In this document: positions 37,755 through 48,800 of the stretch, one piece after another
Numbering within the stretch: position 1 is the stretch's first letter
Layout: each line of letters begins with the position of its first letter
Position numbers and translations under genes: made by a program
DNA from: Chloroflexota bacterium
GTDB taxonomy: Bacteria; Chloroflexota; Anaerolineae; Anaerolineales; Anaerolineaceae
Direction of reading: 5' to 3'
DNA: 64,000 nt
Assembly: GCA_021825925.1 (NCBI GenBank)
Contig: JAKAFP010000004.1
Span: forward strand, 248,001-312,000
The notes under the pieces: generated by a model
Seen by the model: only the letters and a program-made list of their open reading frames with translations
Told to the model about the DNA's origin: nothing
Databases searched by the model: none

Positions 37755-39320
37755 TTGAAAGCGATCCATTGGCTGCGCTCCAAACAGGAAGAAAACGAGC
37801 TTGGTTACTGGCTCTCTTTTGTTGCTTATGATCAACAAGACCGTTCATTGATCAACAAAGCCTATTTACTCTACCTGGTGATCTTCTTTTTCATCTGGCT
37901 GATGATGGTGCTTTTCTTCTTTGCAAAATTTGGCGGGATGGCATTGGCCTATTTAAGCGCAGATCGATCAGCATATACATCCATAATGATCGAATGGACA
38001 ACCTTAATTTGTTGGAACCTTTTCGGCCTGTTCCAATCCTCAAGAAGAAGCCCCGTGGTCTTCTCAGAAACGGACCGGTCATTGGTCTGCCAGACACCGG
38101 TCAGCCGCCGCGCACTCGTATTGCGCTGGCTGTGGATGCCCTGGTTTAAGAGCGCATTGGCTTTTTGGTTCCTGGCGCTCGTTCTCGGTTTTTCCGCCGC
38201 CGAACTAAATTTTGCCGGTGTTGCATCCTCAAATGCGATTTTTACTTATGTTGGTTTTGGTATTAGAGCCCTGGTCATGATCATTCCGATCCACCTGGCT
38301 TTGTATGTGTTTCAATGGATAATCGGAGTTCTGCGCCTGCAGAAAAACAGTCGAAAAGACTGGATCATTTTTCCAGCCCTCGCTCTCGGATTGATCCTTT
38401 TAAGCGTCTTGGTTTTTAGCGCTTCTCATTTATCCATTCTGATGTCGCCCGACTATATTAATGGAAGCGGTGCCTCCCCTCTTTTATTGGATATCGGTAT
38501 GGCTTTGATCATGCTGGTTTTCCTTTATGCAGTCTCACGTAATTTCAATTTAAACCGGGCTGCGCAGGAAACCTCCGAAATGGAAATGCTGACTACCGCG
38601 GCCAGGTATGGGTTTACTGATCTTGTTGAACAAAAACGGCTGCAAAACAGACTCTCGAGCAAGCGAAAGATCGCTTTGACTGCCAGGTACAAAGGCGACG
38701 CCGCCTTGACGTGGAAGAATCGCATCCAGGCAATGCGTGGATGGAACTGGAAACAGGTCTTACCGCTCGCGGCTGTGTTCGGTGTCACCCTGGGTCTGCC
38801 TCTGGTTCCCGGTTTCTTGAGCAAGTTACTCGCTTTGTTCTTTTTTGTCTTACAAATTGGGCCCATTATGACCCTGAGGCTGCGCAGCGACCTGGCTTGT
38901 TGGCCGATCCTGCAACAGCTTCCGATTCGCAAGTCACAAGTGCTGATCCGGGATATTGTCTCTGGTATGCCGCTACTTTTGGGGGTTGGTCTGTTGGGGT
39001 TGGTGTTTTCTGCTCTCGTTTCAAAAACCTTCGCGCTGAACTTTCTTTTCATCCTGCCTGGGCTGCTTGCCATCCTCGGATTCACTGCCGCGATTGATAT
39101 TTTTCGCAAATCGAAAAGCGATCTATTGATCAACGGTACGGTTCCCTCTGTGGGTACGCAGGGAGTCATTCTCGGCGTGGTTGGCGCGGTCATCCCATTA
39201 GGTTTGGCCTCTGCTTTAAATAACCTACCTGGCTTGTTACTCTCAACGGCTGCCAGCTTCGCCATCACCTGGATTTGCTACAAATTCGCGGTTTTCTTCT
39301 TTAAAGGGATAAAGTCGTAG
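37755..39320 (+). CDS. ABC-2-type transporter membrane subunit
   Basis: 521 residues with about ten or more hydrophobic segments, the partner of the preceding ATPase. I place the start at TTG 37755, with AAGGA 8 bases upstream, rather than 60 bp further upstream inside the ATPase gene. I recognise no substrate-specific motif. Drug, lipid or bacteriocin export are all possible. Confidence 0.8.
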   Translation: MKAIHWLRSKQEENELGYWLSFVAYDQQDRSLINKAYLLYLVIFFFIWLMMVLFFFAKFGGMALAYLSADRSAYTSIMIEWTTLICWNLFGLFQSSRRSPVVFSETDRSLVCQTPVSRRALVLRWLWMPWFKSALAFWFLALVLGFSAAELNFAGVASSNAIFTYVGFGIRALVMIIPIHLALYVFQWIIGVLRLQKNSRKDWIIFPALALGLILLSVLVFSASHLSILMSPDYINGSGASPLLLDIGMALIMLVFLYAVSRNFNLNRAAQETSEMEMLTTAARYGFTDLVEQKRLQNRLSSKRKIALTARYKGDAALTWKNRIQAMRGWNWKQVLPLAAVFGVTLGLPLVPGFLSKLLALFFFVLQIGPIMTLRLRSDLACWPILQQLPIRKSQVLIRDIVSGMPLLLGVGLLGLVFSALVSKTFALNFLFILPGLLAILGFTAAIDIFRKSKSDLLINGTVPSVGTQGVILGVVGAVIPLGLASALNNLPGLLLSTAASFAITWICYKFAVFFFKGIKS

Positions 39321-39422
39321 CATACTGATCCATAATTCTCACGACTGGCAAGCCTTAATAATTGAATAGGGGCGGAACAAAATCAGGAAAATGAAAGATA
39401 TCAAAACTAAATTATTGATGTA

Positions 39423-39455
39423 AAAAACACCCAATATAGGATATTGGGTGTTTTT
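39423..39455. terminator. bidirectional terminator between convergent genes
   Basis: A perfect 15-bp stem, AAAAACACCCAATAT, with its complement, and a 3-base loop AGG. The A-run and T-run give a U-tail on both strands. It serves the ABC-2 gene (+) and the AOR gene (-). Confidence 0.9.
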
Positions 39456-39482
39456 GAAACAAATGAAAATAAATGGAACTCT

Positions 39483-41381
39483 TTATTTAACGCACCAACC
39501 CAGGTCCAGTTCTTCGAGTTTTTCTAATGAAGGAACTCCCTCTTTTGACCAACCCATGGTTTGGTAATGCAAATCAATGGCTTTTTCCAGTTTTTCAGCA
39601 TCCACTGCTACTCCACTTGTCGGGCCTGACCCCTTCAACGGCACAAAGAATTTATCAGGTAATCTATCGTCTTTTCTGGAGAAACCTTCTCTAATATTAA
39701 AGACCCGCATCATGTCAAGGCGCCGTTCACCTAATTTCATCAACTCTTCTACAGTAACATCCCATCCCGTGCACCCATTGACGAGATCCCTTGTTTCAGC
39801 CGGACCAAACAAGGTCCAGGCAGGCCCAAAAACGAATTGACAAAGCGTCAAACTATCGAGCATACTGTAAAAAGTATGGGTCAAGCTGGCAAACTTCACT
39901 TTTTCAGGTCCGAAATCGCCTGCTTCAGGAGGATTGGTCAAGCCAAGCATCGCTAATCGCTCAAAATAGAGGTCGGCGCCACCAACTTCGTACATCCAGT
40001 CATGTTCGCTGGATTGATGGTCTGCACCAAATGCATTGACGGCATAGATCAGAGCAAGTGATTTTTTTGCTTGCGGCATGTGAGCCGGGGCTTCTTCATT
40101 TTTTACCGTAACAAGAAGCTTCTTGGCTTCAGCTCCCCATAAATCTGCTGCCCTGGCCGAACCGAGAGACAATGTTTTTCCTAACGGTGTGGATTTTTGA
40201 ACAATTTGCTTGAGCACTTCCAACATGGCAGAAGTATTACCAAATTTCAGTTCAAGTCCGCCTGTGTCTTTGGTCGAAATGATGCCCTTCTCAAAACACT
40301 CCATGGCAAAAGCAATAGTCGCCCCGCAAGAGATGGTATCCACGCCATAGTCATTGCAAATCTGATTGGCATAACAAATAGCCTCCAGATCTGATATTCC
40401 ACAATATGAACCAAAAGTACCAAGGGTTTCATATTCAGGTCCGCCAAAAGCCGGATCAACTTTATAACCATCTTTTTCTGCCTCAACCACTCGTTTGCAT
40501 CGAACAGAACAGGCAAAACAAGTATCAGTCTTCTTTAAGATGGTCTCTGTCATTGTTTCTCCAGAGATCTTGGCGGCTTCTTCGAACTGGCCTTCGGTAT
40601 AGTTTCTGGTCGGGAACGTGCCCAAGTCGTTTTGGAAAGCCACTACCGAAGCTGTTCCATGCTTTGCCAAACCATCAACATCGGGGTTTTCACTCACATC
40701 GTGCGCCCCCTGTTTGGCAAGCGCAGTTAACAAGGCCTGGTTTGCAACAGAGAGCTTCTTGGTTCCTCTGACGGCCACCGCTTTAAGGTTTTTGCTCGCC
40801 ATCACGGCCCCCATACCCGTACGGCCGTTGTTGCGATTAACCATATTTACAATGCTTGAAAACAGAACACCGTTTTCCGCGGCTGGTCCTATTTGAGCAA
40901 CCTGGATCTTGTTGTCATTCAGTTCTTCTTTGATCAGGCGATCAACTTCATTTGTGGTTTTACCCCACAAGTGAGAGGCATCTCGAATTTCAGCTTTGCC
41001 ATCACTGATCCAGAGATAGACTGGTTTTGGTGATTTACCCGTTATTACAATCCCGTCAAACCCGGCAAATTTTAATTCCGCAGGGAAAAATCCCCCCGCT
41101 TGAGAATCACCTATGCCCCCACTCATCGGTGATTTGGCATTGACATTGATCCGGCTTTGACCAGGCACAGCTGCCCCGGTGGTTACGGAACACATAAAGG
41201 TTAATATATTGGCCGGTGAAAGTGGATCAGTCTGAGGAGGAATTCCTTTAAGGAGGTAATATAACCCCATGGCGCCACCCCCCATATAAGTCCTATAAAA
41301 CTCCTCTGGAGGGTTCTCTATTTCAATTTTCATAGTTAAGAGATCAATGTGAAGTATCGAACCTGTGTAACCAAAAGACAT
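39483..41381 (-). CDS. tungsten-dependent aldehyde:ferredoxin oxidoreductase
   Basis: AOR family, 632 residues, oxidises aldehydes to acids with ferredoxin as acceptor (or the reverse). N-terminal bis-pterin domain starts GYTGSILHIDL and contains GQSRINVNAKSPMSGG and FAGFDGIVITGKSP. The [4Fe-4S] cluster Cys residues are in CFACSVRCKR, with the last Cys in LDSLTLCQFVFGP. The start has GAGGAGGAG. Divergent from a MoaD-like gene. Role: disposal or interconversion of aldehydes in fermentation. The exact aldehyde is unknown. Confidence 0.93.
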   Translation of the reverse strand: MSFGYTGSILHIDLLTMKIEIENPPEEFYRTYMGGGAMGLYYLLKGIPPQTDPLSPANILTFMCSVTTGAAVPGQSRINVNAKSPMSGGIGDSQAGGFFPAELKFAGFDGIVITGKSPKPVYLWISDGKAEIRDASHLWGKTTNEVDRLIKEELNDNKIQVAQIGPAAENGVLFSSIVNMVNRNNGRTGMGAVMASKNLKAVAVRGTKKLSVANQALLTALAKQGAHDVSENPDVDGLAKHGTASVVAFQNDLGTFPTRNYTEGQFEEAAKISGETMTETILKKTDTCFACSVRCKRVVEAEKDGYKVDPAFGGPEYETLGTFGSYCGISDLEAICYANQICNDYGVDTISCGATIAFAMECFEKGIISTKDTGGLELKFGNTSAMLEVLKQIVQKSTPLGKTLSLGSARAADLWGAEAKKLLVTVKNEEAPAHMPQAKKSLALIYAVNAFGADHQSSEHDWMYEVGGADLYFERLAMLGLTNPPEAGDFGPEKVKFASLTHTFYSMLDSLTLCQFVFGPAWTLFGPAETRDLVNGCTGWDVTVEELMKLGERRLDMMRVFNIREGFSRKDDRLPDKFFVPLKGSGPTSGVAVDAEKLEKAIDLHYQTMGWSKEGVPSLEKLEELDLGWCVK

Positions 41382-41405
41382 TTTCTCCTCCTCGTGCTTA
41401 TTATA

Positions 41406-41433
41406 TTGACAGGGATAAAATTATTGTACAATA
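41406..41433. promoter_or_regulatory. AOR/moaD intergenic promoter with palindrome
   Basis: Rightward TTGACA (41406-41411) with TACAAT (15-bp spacer) or CAATAT (17-bp spacer). Overlapping is TATTGTACAATA (41422-41433), a perfect 12-bp palindrome that could be a shared operator. Leftward, a TATAAT lies on the minus strand just before the AOR ribosome-binding site. Confidence 0.5.
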
Positions 41434-41465
41434 TTGAGAGGAGTTAAAGCAAACACTTTTTGACC

Positions 41466-41711
41466 ATGAAAATAAAAGTTTCAATTCTCGGCTCAATCAG
41501 ATCATACACAAATGAAGATGCGTTTTATATAGAACTCGATCATTTGTCCACGGTGAATGACGCCATCCAAAAAGTTGTTGAAGTTAAACCCGATTTACAA
41601 AGAGTAATGAAATATCTGTCGGTGTCTGTCAACAACACACTTGTCGCCAGAAAACACCTGATTTCGGACAATGACGAGATCACTCTTTTTTCACGCCCAG
41701 GTGGGGGATGA
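41466..41711 (+). CDS. MoaD/ThiS-family sulfur carrier
   Basis: 81 residues, beta-grasp ubiquitin-like fold ending in FSRPGGG, the C-terminal Gly-Gly needed for adenylation and thiocarboxylation. LISDNDEITLF is the typical last strand of MoaD. Next to AOR it most likely donates sulfur for the tungstopterin dithiolene. I chose ATG 41466 (MKIKVSIL). The ribosome-binding site is poor. Confidence 0.85.
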   Translation: MKIKVSILGSIRSYTNEDAFYIELDHLSTVNDAIQKVVEVKPDLQRVMKYLSVSVNNTLVARKHLISDNDEITLFSRPGGG

Positions 41712-42051
41712 ATATAATTCACCTTATTTGAGCCGAAAAATTGTAAACCAATACACATTTATTGACCTGGATGTCATCCCCCTCACCCGCAGCGCCATGC
41801 AGTTCATTCTATTCCCTATCCGTCGACCTCAGCCATCTTTTCCTGGTATGTATGAGTGCTCCTCCTCTATTCTTCACCAGGATCGCATCACCAATCGGGT
41901 GGGTGCAGGGATACAACTAGCAACAGGTATCCTGACCCAGCCAATGTTGGATGACGGTCTGTTTCAGATCAAAGAAGTGCTGGATTTTTCGGCGTTATCT
42001 GACAAATTGGCCCTTTTACATGAAATCAAATTAGTAGATAAAAAAGAATAA
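41701..42051 (+). CDS. hypothetical protein downstream of the MoaD-like gene
   Basis: Open frame overlapping the last 11 bp of the MoaD-like gene. The start is uncertain (GTG 41701 or TTG 41728), with no good ribosome-binding site. About 116 residues with no family I recognise. The C-terminal half (GAGIQLATGILTQPMLDDGL onward) has codon use like the neighbours and alternating helix-like patterns. It could be a small AOR-associated protein or the remnant of a longer gene. Confidence 0.4.
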   Translation: MGDEYNSPYLSRKIVNQYTFIDLDVIPLTRSAMQFILFPIRRPQPSFPGMYECSSSILHQDRITNRVGAGIQLATGILTQPMLDDGLFQIKEVLDFSALSDKLALLHEIKLVDKKE

Positions 42052-42259
42052 GTCAAAATACGTTTATTAATAAAATAATTGAGCAAATCAATTCCCACAA
42101 TTGCGAACTCAAAACTGATAACTTCAATATCAATATTTCATTTATAGATTTAATGTCAAGAATATTTAATGGAATTATGAAAAAAAGGATTATCCTCAAA
42201 AAAGATAAAACAAAATTGTGATTGTATAATTATTTTCAACAAGTAAAAAAGGTGGGATC

Positions 42260-43882
42260 ATGATTTATATCAAAGAAAGTGTTTATTCATTACCTGAAGA
42301 CTCTTTATGCAAAGATGTCGTTATTCCATTACTTAAAGCAATGGGATATCAGGATGTTTATTATTATCATGGTGGATCTGGAGAACAAGGAAAAGATATT
42401 GTCTGTTGGGAAAAGGATAAATTAGGTTCCCGGAAAAATTTAGCAATAGTAGCAAAAGCCATAAAAATCTCAGGAAAGGCTGCTTATGCAAGTGGAACAA
42501 CAAGTGAGATAACAACACAAATTCAACAATGTTTTGGGGGAAGTTATCTTGATAATGTTTCTGCAGAACCTCAAAAAATCCATGAATGTTGGGTAGTTTC
42601 TAATAAAGAGATTACTAAGGAAGCAATCGTAGCAATTGAATCAAGCCTTCATTCAATAAATCTAGTAAATAATACATCTTTTATTGGTTTCGAAAAACTA
42701 TGGGAATTAATCGAAAAATATTTACCTGTTGATTCTGTTTTTAATAAACTTCAAGAAGTAGGAGAAGTTCTATCTACTGTAGACCCCCACTACCAGCCAA
42801 GAATTACTCTTGATCTTAATAATAGAATCAGCTTAGAAATATTGGAAAAATATCCTGGTGCATCTATAGAAAAACCTATAGTTTTGTCTACTGTTTTTCA
42901 ATTCCCATCAACACCTGAAGGTACTACTGCAAAAGAAGCATTTACAAGAAGTATCGAAACAGGAGAACCTTCTGAAATTCCACTCGAATTTTTAAAGTCA
43001 TTAGAATTACCTGACATCTTTAAAACCTTATTTAAAGAAGTTGATTACAAAAAAGGATCACTTCAAATAGGAGAAGTTGTTAATCCCAAGCATTTATTTA
43101 TAAAAATACAAATTCTATGTAGAGATGGGGATAAATCAGAAATAGAAGGGATTGATTTATGCGTGAAGTGGCAAGGTTCAAAAAAAACCACTCTTGTTAA
43201 TATAGAAGAAAATCGATTGTTCAATATTTCGCTTGAGATTTACCCTGAAAGGTCAACCGCAGATATTGCTATTACAAAGAATAAATTACTTTCAAGAAAT
43301 GCATATCAACTTTTTCTAATTTCCTATACGCTAAATTGTTTAAGTAAACCATGTAGTATTAAATTAATTGATCAACACACAGGATTAACTTTTCTTTCTC
43401 AAGAGACAGAAGGATTAGGAGAACCAATCTCTCAAAATGAATTAGATTTACTTAATGATTTTGCGGAACTCCAAAAGAAAAACAATTTTCCAATTATTCT
43501 ACCTTTACGATCAATCAATGATGAAGAAGATCGAATTATTTCAAGTATTCGATCAATAGTTCATAAACCAATCCGATTCCAAAAATGGGTCCGACAAGAA
43601 GCAAGATTTGACGCCAAAGGAATTAACCAAATCTTACAAACCATAAAAGATAAAGGAGTAGTGGATTTCCATATTGAAGCAGAACAGAAAGTACGATTAT
43701 TTGAGCAAGACATATCATTGGGCAAAATGAAGATAACTTTTAAAAATGCAATTGTTGAAAATATTGAGGAAATTCAACAGAAAATGGAAAATCCTTCAAT
43801 GGAATCATCAATTAATGTTGTTTTTATCCCTAAAAACCCAAAAGAAAAAGCAAGAGTGGAATTCTTGGATTGGATACTATAA
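42260..43882 (+). CDS. restriction-endonuclease-like protein with unknown C-terminal region
   Basis: 540 residues. Residues 10-75 resemble the PD-(D/E)xK/Mrr nuclease core: a helix (CKDVVIPLLKAMGY), then GEQGKDIVCW with Asp46, then LAIVAKA with Lys66. The position usually held by Glu or Gln two residues before the Lys is Val64, so catalysis is doubtful. The remaining 450 residues match nothing I know. The gene is strikingly AT-rich (one 60-base row I counted, 42301-42360, is 33% G+C), as is the 200 bp before it, unlike its neighbours, which suggests horizontal transfer. A defence role is an inference. Confidence 0.7.
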   Translation: MIYIKESVYSLPEDSLCKDVVIPLLKAMGYQDVYYYHGGSGEQGKDIVCWEKDKLGSRKNLAIVAKAIKISGKAAYASGTTSEITTQIQQCFGGSYLDNVSAEPQKIHECWVVSNKEITKEAIVAIESSLHSINLVNNTSFIGFEKLWELIEKYLPVDSVFNKLQEVGEVLSTVDPHYQPRITLDLNNRISLEILEKYPGASIEKPIVLSTVFQFPSTPEGTTAKEAFTRSIETGEPSEIPLEFLKSLELPDIFKTLFKEVDYKKGSLQIGEVVNPKHLFIKIQILCRDGDKSEIEGIDLCVKWQGSKKTTLVNIEENRLFNISLEIYPERSTADIAITKNKLLSRNAYQLFLISYTLNCLSKPCSIKLIDQHTGLTFLSQETEGLGEPISQNELDLLNDFAELQKKNNFPIILPLRSINDEEDRIISSIRSIVHKPIRFQKWVRQEARFDAKGINQILQTIKDKGVVDFHIEAEQKVRLFEQDISLGKMKITFKNAIVENIEEIQQKMENPSMESSINVVFIPKNPKEKARVEFLDWIL

Positions 43883-43899
43883 CTATTTAGAATCTAGTA

Positions 43900-45723
43900 T
43901 TAGCCGTTATCCAGCTCTTCCCAGCGTTGATAAGCTTGCGCCAACTCCTCTTCAATTTCTTTTAACCGTGCCGCCGTTTTGGCAATTTCATCCGCGTCCC
44001 CCTGGTAGAACGATGCATCCGCCATGCGCTTGCCGATCTGGGCTTGTTCGTCTTCCAAGGTTTCGATGCGCACGGGCAGTTCAGCCAGTTCACGCTGCTG
44101 CGCTTCAAGTGCTTTTTGTTCTTTGTAGCTTGGTTTGCGGTTGGAGTCCGCTTTGGCTTCCATCTTCGGGTTTTCCGTCACAGATTTACTCGATTTTACC
44201 GGCACAGATGGTTTCGCCGCGGCCTGGCTTTGTCGGACCCAATCATCATAGCCCCCAACATATTCCACGGCGTTGCCCCGCCCATCCAAGGAAATAGTGC
44301 TGGTGACCAGGTTGTTTAAAAACTCGCGGTCATGGCTGACCAACAACAGCGTTCCCGAATAATCCAGTAGCAGATCCTCAAGGATCTCGAGGGTATCAAT
44401 ATCCAGGTCATTGGTGGGTTCGTCCATAATCAGCAGGTTTGTGGATTTTGCGAACAGGCGGGCCAGCAGCAATCGGTTACGTTCTCCTCCTGAAAGGGCT
44501 GTGATCGGCGCCTGCACCCGTTCCTTGGTAAACAAAAAGTCTTCCAAGTATCCCATCAGGTTACGGCTTCTGCCGTTGATCATGATGGTGTCACGTCCCT
44601 GCCCCACATTATCCAGCACCGATTTGGATTCATCGAGCTGCGAGCGCAGTTGATCGAAATAAGCAACTTCCAGGTTGGTGCCCAATTCCACCATACCTGT
44701 GTTTGGCGTAAGCTCCCCCATCAAGAGACGCATGAGCGTGGTTTTGCCCGAGCCGTTCGGCCCGATGATGCCCACCTTGTCGCCGCGTTGGATGATGGTG
44801 GAAAAATCCTTGATGATCGGTTTGTCGCCGTAGGCGTAGCTCAGGTTTTCCGCTTCGATCACCAACCGTCCGGAGCGTTTGACTTCCTGCAGCTGGATCC
44901 TGGCCTTGCCGGCGCTTTCACGTCTTTCACTGCGCAGTTCGCGCAGCCGTTTCAATGCCCTGACCCTACCTTCGTTGCGGGTACGACGGGCTTCGATCCC
45001 GCGGCGAATCCAGGCTTCTTCCTGCGCCAGCTTTTTATCAAAAAGCACGTTGTGCTCCGCTTCATTTTCAAGCATGGCTTCTTTGCGTTTGATGAATGTG
45101 CCGTAATCGCAGTTCCAGTCAAAAAGCCGCCCGCGATCCAACTCCACGATGCGGTGGGCGATACGCTGCAAAAACTGCCGGTCATGGGTTACGAAGAAAA
45201 GCGTCCCGCCCCAACGAGATAGAAAATCTTCCAGCCAGGCGATCGAATCAATATCAAGGTGGTTGGTGGGTTCGTCGAGTAATAAGAGATCCGGATTGTT
45301 GACCAATCCGCGTGCCAGCAGTACCCGCCTTTTCAGCCCTGCGGAAAGAGTGTCAAAGTTGGCGTCGCCATCCAGCCCCATGCGTGAAATAACCTGGTCC
45401 ACCTGGAGCTGACGCTGCCAGTGTTCGTCCACGCTTTTTTCTTTGGTGTCAAAACCGGCTGAAACGATATCATGCACTATGCCGGTCATTCCCAGAGGCA
45501 CTTCCTGCGGCATATATGCGGTGCGAACGTTCTGCTGCCGCGCCACCTGCCCCGACTTGGGCAGGATGTCACCATTGATCAATTTCATCAGTGTGGATTT
45601 GCCCATACCATTGCGTCCCAACAGACCGATCCATTCTCCGGCTTCGATCTGCAGGTTGACCTCTTCAAGCAGCAAAGGACCGCCAAACCCGAGGCTGACA
45701 TTTTGTAAACTGATTAACGCCAT
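43900..45723 (-). CDS. uup: ABC-F family ATPase, Uup-like
   Basis: 607 residues, two fused ATPase domains and no membrane part. Walker A GRNGMGKSTLMK and GPNGSGKTTLMR; signatures LSAGLKRR and LSGGERNR; Walker B LLLDEPTNHLD and LIMDEPTNDLD. The inter-domain linker is rich in charged residues, and the C-terminal coiled coil (about residues 530-605) is the DNA/ribosome-binding tail of Uup. Such proteins act on ribosomes or on DNA intermediates. The first signature has Ala in place of the usual Gly. Confidence 0.9.
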   Translation of the reverse strand: MALISLQNVSLGFGGPLLLEEVNLQIEAGEWIGLLGRNGMGKSTLMKLINGDILPKSGQVARQQNVRTAYMPQEVPLGMTGIVHDIVSAGFDTKEKSVDEHWQRQLQVDQVISRMGLDGDANFDTLSAGLKRRVLLARGLVNNPDLLLLDEPTNHLDIDSIAWLEDFLSRWGGTLFFVTHDRQFLQRIAHRIVELDRGRLFDWNCDYGTFIKRKEAMLENEAEHNVLFDKKLAQEEAWIRRGIEARRTRNEGRVRALKRLRELRSERRESAGKARIQLQEVKRSGRLVIEAENLSYAYGDKPIIKDFSTIIQRGDKVGIIGPNGSGKTTLMRLLMGELTPNTGMVELGTNLEVAYFDQLRSQLDESKSVLDNVGQGRDTIMINGRSRNLMGYLEDFLFTKERVQAPITALSGGERNRLLLARLFAKSTNLLIMDEPTNDLDIDTLEILEDLLLDYSGTLLLVSHDREFLNNLVTSTISLDGRGNAVEYVGGYDDWVRQSQAAAKPSVPVKSSKSVTENPKMEAKADSNRKPSYKEQKALEAQQRELAELPVRIETLEDEQAQIGKRMADASFYQGDADEIAKTAARLKEIEEELAQAYQRWEELDNG

Positions 45724-45800
45724 GAAACAAAAATCCTTAAATAAATATTTCTCTATCCAAGGGGTAGATTATATCCCAACGCATGTAGAAAAAGGTGTTC

Positions 45801-48800
45801 TTAGAAATCTGTGCAGGTGTTATGGAAGGTTTCACCTTCCGGCATAAAAGTATTCCACTCTGCTTGAGTCATGTTTCGACCTGCGATCTGACAGGCTTTT
45901 TCCACCCAAGAATCTATCCTGACATCCCACAGGACAATACTGTTATCCCAACTACCTGATACCAACCGATATCCATCCGGAGAAAAAGATAACGCTTGAA
46001 CTGAAGAGGTATGGCCAATAAGTGGTTGACCTATTGGTTTTGGAAGTAACGGACTCGATACATCCCACAAACGGATTGAACCATCCAATCCACCGGATGC
46101 CAGTATTTTCCCATCAGGATTAAATGCAAGGCTGATGATCCAATCAGTATGACCAACAATTTTTTGCCCAATTCTTTTAACTTCCTCAGCATTACTTATA
46201 TCCCATAAAATTATTGTGTGATCGTTACCAGCAGATGCTAAAATTTTTCCGTCAGGACTAAATGCCAAGCATTGGATGGAATCAGAGTGTTGGATTAATG
46301 GTTTCCCAAGTTGTTTGGGGTTTTGTGGATTGCTGATATCCCAAAGAAGAATACTATTATCCCAACCGGCAGTCGCCATCACCTTTCCATCAGGGCTTAT
46401 TTCAATAGCAGTCAAAACATCAGAGTGCCCGGTTTTTATGTCACTTAATTTTTTGGGTTGGTTGATATTACTGATATCCCAGAGAATTACAGTCTCATCA
46501 AAGCTCATCATTGCAAGGATGGTACCGTCACGATTAAAAGCGACATCGGAAGGACCTGCCGCATACTCCGGTAACGGATTTCCTATTAGCTTGGGATTTT
46601 GTGGATTGGTGAAATCCCAAAAAGAAAGTGTTTGGTCTGCGTTTCCAGTAGCCAGTATTTTCCCGTCGGGGCTAAAATCTATGCTGTAAACCCAATCTGG
46701 CTGTTTTGGAAATGGTTGATTGGCATTCCAATTTAGGCTTGGCGTACTGATATCCCACAAAAACAGTGCTTGGTCATCACCACCTGACACCAACCATTTT
46801 CCATCTGGACTGATTGCCAGGGTTTCGATTGAATCTGAGTGGCCAATCAGTTTTTGCCCCAATGGTTTTGGTTCATCCATGACAGTAACATCCCATAAGA
46901 TGACTGCTCCATCTGAGGCACCTGATGCTAACATCCCACCGTCTCGACTAAATGAAACGCTATTAACATCTCCTGTATGTCCTTCTAGTGTTTGACCCAT
47001 TTGCTTTATGAGTTTTGGATTCCTGATATCCCAAATTTTTGCAGTATGGTCATTACCACCAGAAGCCAGCAGGCTTCCATCAGGAGAAAAATCCAGACTG
47101 TTCACGAACTCGGTATGCGCTTCGAAGGGTTGTCCAATTAGCTTGGGTGAATCTGGAGTGCTGATATCCCACAAGGAGATCAAACCATCCAAATCTCCAG
47201 ATGCAATCGTTTGTCCATCGGGGCTGAAAACCACGATACTCCCCACGCCGTTCTCATCCTCAATTGATTGTCCGATTTGTTTTGGAGCATCCAATTGACT
47301 GATATCCCACAGGGTAATATTAGAGCCAATCCCTGCAGTAGCAAGCAATTTTCCATCAGGACTGAATGCAACACTATAAATCCAGATTTGGTCGGTTGCA
47401 AATGGTTCACCTATAATTTTTGGGTCTCTTGGATCCCTTATATCCCACAAGATCACTTTATTATCCACACCAGTGGAAGCCAAGACGGTACCGTCAGGGC
47501 TGAAGGCAAGACCGTCTACCTCGCTACTATGCCCATAAAAAGGACTTCCAATAAGTTCAAACATATCTGGCCCGCTCACATCCCAAAGACATATTGATCC
47601 ATCATCATTGGATGAAGCGATCAACTTTCCATCTTTGCTGAAAACCACAAATTGGATACTTCCATTATCAGGTGATGTTTGTTGACCAATTTGCCTTGGT
47701 GATCCTGGCTGATTTAAATCCCAAAGTATTAATCTGCCATCATTACCGGCACTTATAAGTTTATTTCCCAGAGGGCTTAAATCAACACTTCTTACATAAT
47801 CGGTATGTCCTACTAAAAAGTGTTTTAATCTCAAGTGAGATTGCAAGATTTCTAATAGATTACCTGCAGCCCACATGGAACTATTGGCTTTTTTAAGGGA
47901 TTCCACTCCCAGGAGAAGTGCCAGATCAAATTGTTTTACAGATTGATAAAGTGCCTCCGATGCCAGTTGCCGATTGATTGCCAAATCCCGTTCTTGTATT
48001 GCGATTGATTCAGCAGTCGCCCTTAAATTCTCTTGCTTAACAGCCTGGTTCCTTTGACCAAGTGCAACACCACCAAGCACCAATGCAACCAACAACCCAA
48101 CGCCAATTACCCAACTGATCATTCGTTGCCTTTGACGAGACTTTTGCTCTAATCTTAATTTTTCAGTTTGATTTTTGGTTTCTTCTTGCCGGCTTGCAGT
48201 AACATACTCGATTTGCATCGAAGACGACTGAGGGTTTTTACCGCTGGCTTTTAAAAGCATACGCTCAGACTCTTCTAATGCAGCCCCGTGGAGAAGATAT
48301 CCAGGATTGTGATCGTTGTTTTCCCATAACAAAGCACTTACCTGTAAACGTGTGTGAAATTTAACCCAATCCCAATCAGTGTGGATGGCCTCATTAAGTT
48401 TTTGTATCGCTTCTTTGAATTGTGGCATCTCAGGGAGTGCAATTTGTTTATCTTCAAGGTTTTCAGATTGAATTGCAGGATTGATCTCAATTTTGAAGAG
48501 CTGATCTCTTTTAAAAATGATCCAATTAAATTGTGGCAGTTCAGGGATGAAATCTTGGATTTTTCTAACGGTCAGATCATCAACGACAATGGGAATAATC
48601 CTTTTATGATTCTTGAGTGCATGGTCAATCTCATCTCGACAAACATGGGAACCAATGGAGTGGTGGCTGATGATAAATATAAAAACATTGGAACTCTCAA
48701 TGGCGTCACGAATTTCCTGCCACCACTTTTGACCGATCGGAATTCTCTCCCAATCAATCCACGTTTCTAATTGACTTTCTTGAAGTGCTTCTCTGATTAA

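Noticed and set aside
39423-39455. Perfect inverted repeat as a possible attachment site or insertion-sequence end
   Set aside because: It lies between convergent genes with A- and T-runs on both sides, so a two-way terminator explains it.
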